Shown here: positions 62,301 through 64,000 of the stretch, one piece after another
Position numbering within the stretch: the stretch's first letter is position 1
Layout: the number at the start of each line of letters is the position of its first letter
Source of the DNA: UBA6627 sp965248675
Lineage (GTDB): Bacteria > Chloroflexota > Dehalococcoidia > UBA2979
Reading direction: 5' to 3'
Length of the DNA: 64,000 bases
NCBI GenBank assembly: GCA_965248675.1
Contig: CBDFJZ010000008.1
Location: 1,798,001 to 1,862,000, forward strand
Notes under the pieces: model-generated
Databases searched by the model: none
The model's input: only the letters and a program-made list of their open reading frames with translations
What the model was told of the DNA's origin: nothing
Made by a program: the position numbers and the translations under genes

Positions 62301-62949
62301 GGCGGACGCGGCGGATCGTGCCGTCCGGATCGACCGGCGTGAAGTGCGCGGTGAGCGAGCTGAGCTTCACCGACACCTGCAGCATCGCCGCGCCACCGAT
62401 CGTCTCCGCGCCAGCCGCCGGATCGGCGCCGAGCTGGCCGATCAGCGCCAGGTAGCGGTTCGCGTACGCCTCGGCCTCGCCGTCGCTGAGCACCGCCTCG
62501 CCCAGCAGATCGAACGCCGGATAGCGCCCGTGCCTCCCGAGGTAGCCGAGCGTGCGGTTGATCGTCTCCGCCCCCGGCGGCGTGATGAACCGCCGCGCGA
62601 ACTGGCCGGCCGCCCGCTCCGCCGTCTCGCCAACGACCGAGGCCGGCAGCCGCTCGTCGCGCGCCACGCGCAGCAGCCAGCGCAGCGGCCGCGGCAGATC
62701 GGGGAAGTCGTCGCCGAAGTACTCGCGGGCCAGCCGCTTCGCCTCGGAACCGCTCGTGTCGTAGTCGAGCGAGGCAAGCACGTCCATGTAGCGGAGCAGG
62801 CGGCCGCGGAACGCCTCGTCGGCGACCGCATGGGTGAGCAGCCAGTCCTCGATTCGCTCGGCGACGCCCGGCCGATACTCGCCGGCCGCGTCGAGGAGGG
62901 CACGCCCCAGCTCCTGCGTGCGCGCCTCGACTCGATCCGAGTGGGCCAT
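59338..62949 (-). CDS. putA: Bifunctional proline dehydrogenase/delta-1-pyrroline-5-carboxylate dehydrogenase
   Basis: The 1,203-residue enzyme oxidises proline to glutamate. The N-terminal ~450 residues are the FAD proline dehydrogenase barrel (MLQVSVKLSSLTAHFTPVD, VKGAYWDYETIVASANRW). Residues ~520-990 are the NAD-linked aldehyde dehydrogenase (VGVIPPWNFPLAIPCGMTAA; Glu in VAEMGGKNPVL near 736; Cys in HANQKCSAASR near 768). The last ~200 residues are a second aldehyde dehydrogenase-like unit, as in long PutA proteins, thought to cover the intermediate's tunnel. There is no ribbon-helix-helix DNA-binding domain, so it is not a repressor. Reading is undisturbed over 3.6 kb. Confidence 0.95.
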   Translation of the reverse strand: MAHSDRVEARTQELGRALLDAAGEYRPGVAERIEDWLLTHAVADEAFRGRLLRYMDVLASLDYDTSGSEAKRLAREYFGDDFPDLPRPLRWLLRVARDERLPASVVGETAERAAGQFARRFITPPGAETINRTLGYLGRHGRYPAFDLLGEAVLSDGEAEAYANRYLALIGQLGADPAAGAETIGGAAMLQVSVKLSSLTAHFTPVDPDGTIRRVRPAFEAICEAAEHAGIGITVDMEQYEYRDLTCDVFRSVLGPGERLQAWPHAGIVVQAYLADALDHVEAVTGFARDRGTAFLVRLVKGAYWDYETIVASANRWTPPVHLDKAATDATFEAAAARFIEAHPRIRLAIGSHNARSHAIAEALAEEAGLPTNAIEHQTLFRTYEGMSRGLVELGWTARDYVPVGELISGMAYLVRRVLENSSQAGFLLQSRSGTDADELLEAPEPAASGGAPAGATVEAAASFERAPAARWFDAEFRDAFESALAGTEERFGEHLGIEAAGRPLPPEATLAIRNPSDPAGPAVGSVDFAGVEATRQAIVVAQAGQAAWAATAVAERAGVLRHAADLLHERDHEFAAWIVHEGGRDRVDAFAEVEEAIDYLRYYASEAERLFEEHGESIVPRGVVGVIPPWNFPLAIPCGMTAAALACGNAAILKPAEQTPLIAGRLVALLHEAGVPAGALVYLPGRGEVAGAALAESPDVAMIAFTGSRAVGALLHEVTANVRLEDGGQKALVAEMGGKNPVLVFADADLDEAVEGILRSAFGHANQKCSAASRVLIEAPIFARLRDRLVAAASSLAVGSALNAATQVNPVIDAEADQRLRGAAATAREECDVLLDLFDRAGDGLEHGPLIVELPPARALSAHTATDELFGPILVLTPFEDETEAIRIANGTAYGLTAGIFSRSPATIDRVADALEAGNIYVNRTTTGARAGVEPFGGMKMSGTGPKAGGPDYVQAFVRRRAPRVEVAEAPQPVPAGAIPTGFLDVWTAPLGERIDILRLAAATLEGDRADSMLAAVEAAERELGAPAPTVAVAGQRTELRYSMPRGLALLRATGPEATAWLAATLLAGNACLVIDSAALTDAVHACIEAGVAPDVVRYVDGGAPLLRTLARDPRTACLASDAAGPLTDALRADLGPTAEGQRALKALLSPLDGAQPGEAGFLRRFALPKVVAVRTLRHGADLALDPLDEGFEQDDQTASLG

Positions 62950-63145
62950 CGCGGCTCCGTCCGCTGCGCCGTGAGGAGCGACACGGCAATCATATCGGGG
63001 CCGTGATGGGCGGCAGCGCCCGGCGGGCTATACTCCGCCCTGCCGGAGGCTCCGAATTGCTTGCGGTCTGAGGCACTGGAAGAAATACAGCGCCCCGCGC
63101 CCCGCCTTCGATCGGCGCGCCGGGGCCACCCACGAGGGGGTACAC

Positions 63146-64000
63146 GTGGACTATCGACGACTCGGCCGCTCCGGCCTCGAGGTTTCCGTCGTCGGCATCG
63201 GCTGCAACAACTTCGGCCGCCGCCTCGACCTCGACGGGACCGCGGCGGTGCTCAACCAGGCGATCGACGAGGGCATCAACCTGCTCGACACCGCTGACAT
63301 CTACGGCGGCGCCGGCGCCTCCGAGGAGTTGATGGGCAAGGCGCTCGAGGGCAAGCGCCACCAGGTCGTGATCGCCACCAAGTTCGCCGGCCCAATGGGC
63401 GAGGGCCCCATGTCCGGGGGCACCTCACGCAACCACGTGATCGACGCGGTCGACGCCAGCTTGCGTCGCCTCAACACCGACTACATCGACCTCTACCAGG
63501 TCCACTTCCCCGACCCGCAGACGCCGATGGAGGAGACGATGCGCGCCCTCGACGACCTCGTGCGCGCCGGGAAGGTCCGCTACCTGGGCAACTCGAACTA
63601 CAAAGGCTGGCAGATCGCCAACGCGCACTGGATCGCGGAGCACTACGGCATGACCCCGTTCATCTCCGCGCAGAACGAGTGGAGCCTCCTCAAGCGCGCC
63701 GTCGAGACCGAGATCGTGCCCGCCGCGCAGGAGTTCGGCCTCGGCATGCTGCCGTTCTTCCCGCTCGCAAGCGGCCTGCTCACCGGCAAGTACAAGCGCG
63801 GCGAAGCCGCCCCCGAGGGCACTCGCCTCGCCGCCGGCCCGATGGCCGAGCGCGCCCTCACCGACGCCAACTTCGACATCGTCGAGCAGCTGGAGCCCTA
63901 CGCCCTCGAGCGCGGCCACACGTTCCTCGAGCTGGCGATGAGCTGGCTCGCTTCGCACCCCGCCGTCGGCAGCGTGATCGCCGGCGCTACGAAGCCCGAG
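63146..64000 (+). CDS. Aldo/keto reductase (3' end outside window)
   Basis: The open frame (at least 285 codons) begins with GTG at 63146, five bases after GAGGGGG, giving MDYRRLGRSGLEVSVVGIGC. It has NLLDTADIYGGAGASEELMG with the catalytic Asp and Tyr, VVIATKF with Lys and DLYQVHFPDPQTPMEETMRA with His, then IPAAxxxG-like PAAQEFGLGMLPFFPLASGL. This is the NADPH aldo/keto reductase barrel of the YajO/YhdN-like group. The frame is still open at the window end. TATACT at 63029, inside GGCGG...CCGCC arms, might be its -10 region, but I see no -35. Confidence 0.9.
   Translation, partial: MDYRRLGRSGLEVSVVGIGCNNFGRRLDLDGTAAVLNQAIDEGINLLDTADIYGGAGASEELMGKALEGKRHQVVIATKFAGPMGEGPMSGGTSRNHVIDAVDASLRRLNTDYIDLYQVHFPDPQTPMEETMRALDDLVRAGKVRYLGNSNYKGWQIANAHWIAEHYGMTPFISAQNEWSLLKRAVETEIVPAAQEFGLGMLPFFPLASGLLTGKYKRGEAAPEGTRLAAGPMAERALTDANFDIVEQLEPYALERGHTFLELAMSWLASHPAVGSVIAGATKPE

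Overview
The window is high-GC bacterial chromosome (roughly two-thirds G+C by eye) with no rRNA, tRNA, CRISPR array or recognisable transposase. The gene content suggests a free-living aerobic heterotroph of the Chloroflexota (Dehalococcoidia/SAR202-like) or a related actinobacterial lineage. It holds four family III (CaiB/BaiF) CoA-transferase genes (five domains), three enoyl-CoA hydratases, two acyl-CoA dehydrogenases, a fused alpha/beta hydrolase-LuxR regulator, a 1,462-residue Lhr helicase and a PutA-type bifunctional enzyme. The taxonomic call is an inference from gene content, not a placement.

Layout. 1-5.1 kb: transporter tail, acyl-CoA dehydrogenase, acetyltransferase, thiamine-diphosphate enzyme, and a DUF433/PIN-like toxin-antitoxin pair. 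5.3-16.9 kb: acetyltransferase, AMIN-like lipoprotein, second acyl-CoA dehydrogenase, hydrolase-LuxR regulator, ABC exporter pair, two hydrolases, a double CoA-transferase and arylamine N-acetyltransferase. 17-26 kb: ArsR/SRPBCC/DUF899 operon, a nitrilase/DUF3291/cupin overlapping operon, a PadR/membrane-protein operon, a crotonase, and a PadR regulator divergent from a methyltransferase. 26-35 kb: displaced lhr tail, flavin-type oxidase, lhr, a membrane STAND ATPase with near-identical TPR repeats, and an esterase. 35-49 kb: crotonases, methyltransferases, SIS and DinB proteins, a CoA-transferase pair, SDR, a uracil-DNA glycosylase carrying an in-frame 15-bp minisatellite, and NIPSNAP. 49-53 kb: two probable selenoprotein genes. 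54-64 kb: CoA-transferase, CBS protein, oligoribonuclease, FKBP lipoprotein, small proteins, PutA, and an aldo/keto reductase cut by the window end.

The most striking content is at 49.4-53.1 kb. A DUF3179 gene and a UGSC-family gene each have an in-frame UGA exactly where a redox cysteine is expected (UPLC and UGSC, both UxxC). In each, a hairpin starts at the 14th base after the UGA and has an apical loop reading NGUGU, which fits the bacterial SECIS rule. A thioredoxin-fold fusion protein lies one base upstream of the UGSC gene.

A second theme is a dispersed intergenic element of about 250-290 bp, present in at least six full or nearly full copies and one partial copy. It has a conserved head, two adjacent hairpins with compensatory changes, and a conserved tail. 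Two gene-end duplications (lhr 3' tail, DinB 5' end) flank single inserted genes.

Many otherwise intact genes carry one frameshift or amber codon. Two shifts fall in short homopolymers. This may be assembly error, real decay, or both, and it is noted gene by gene.
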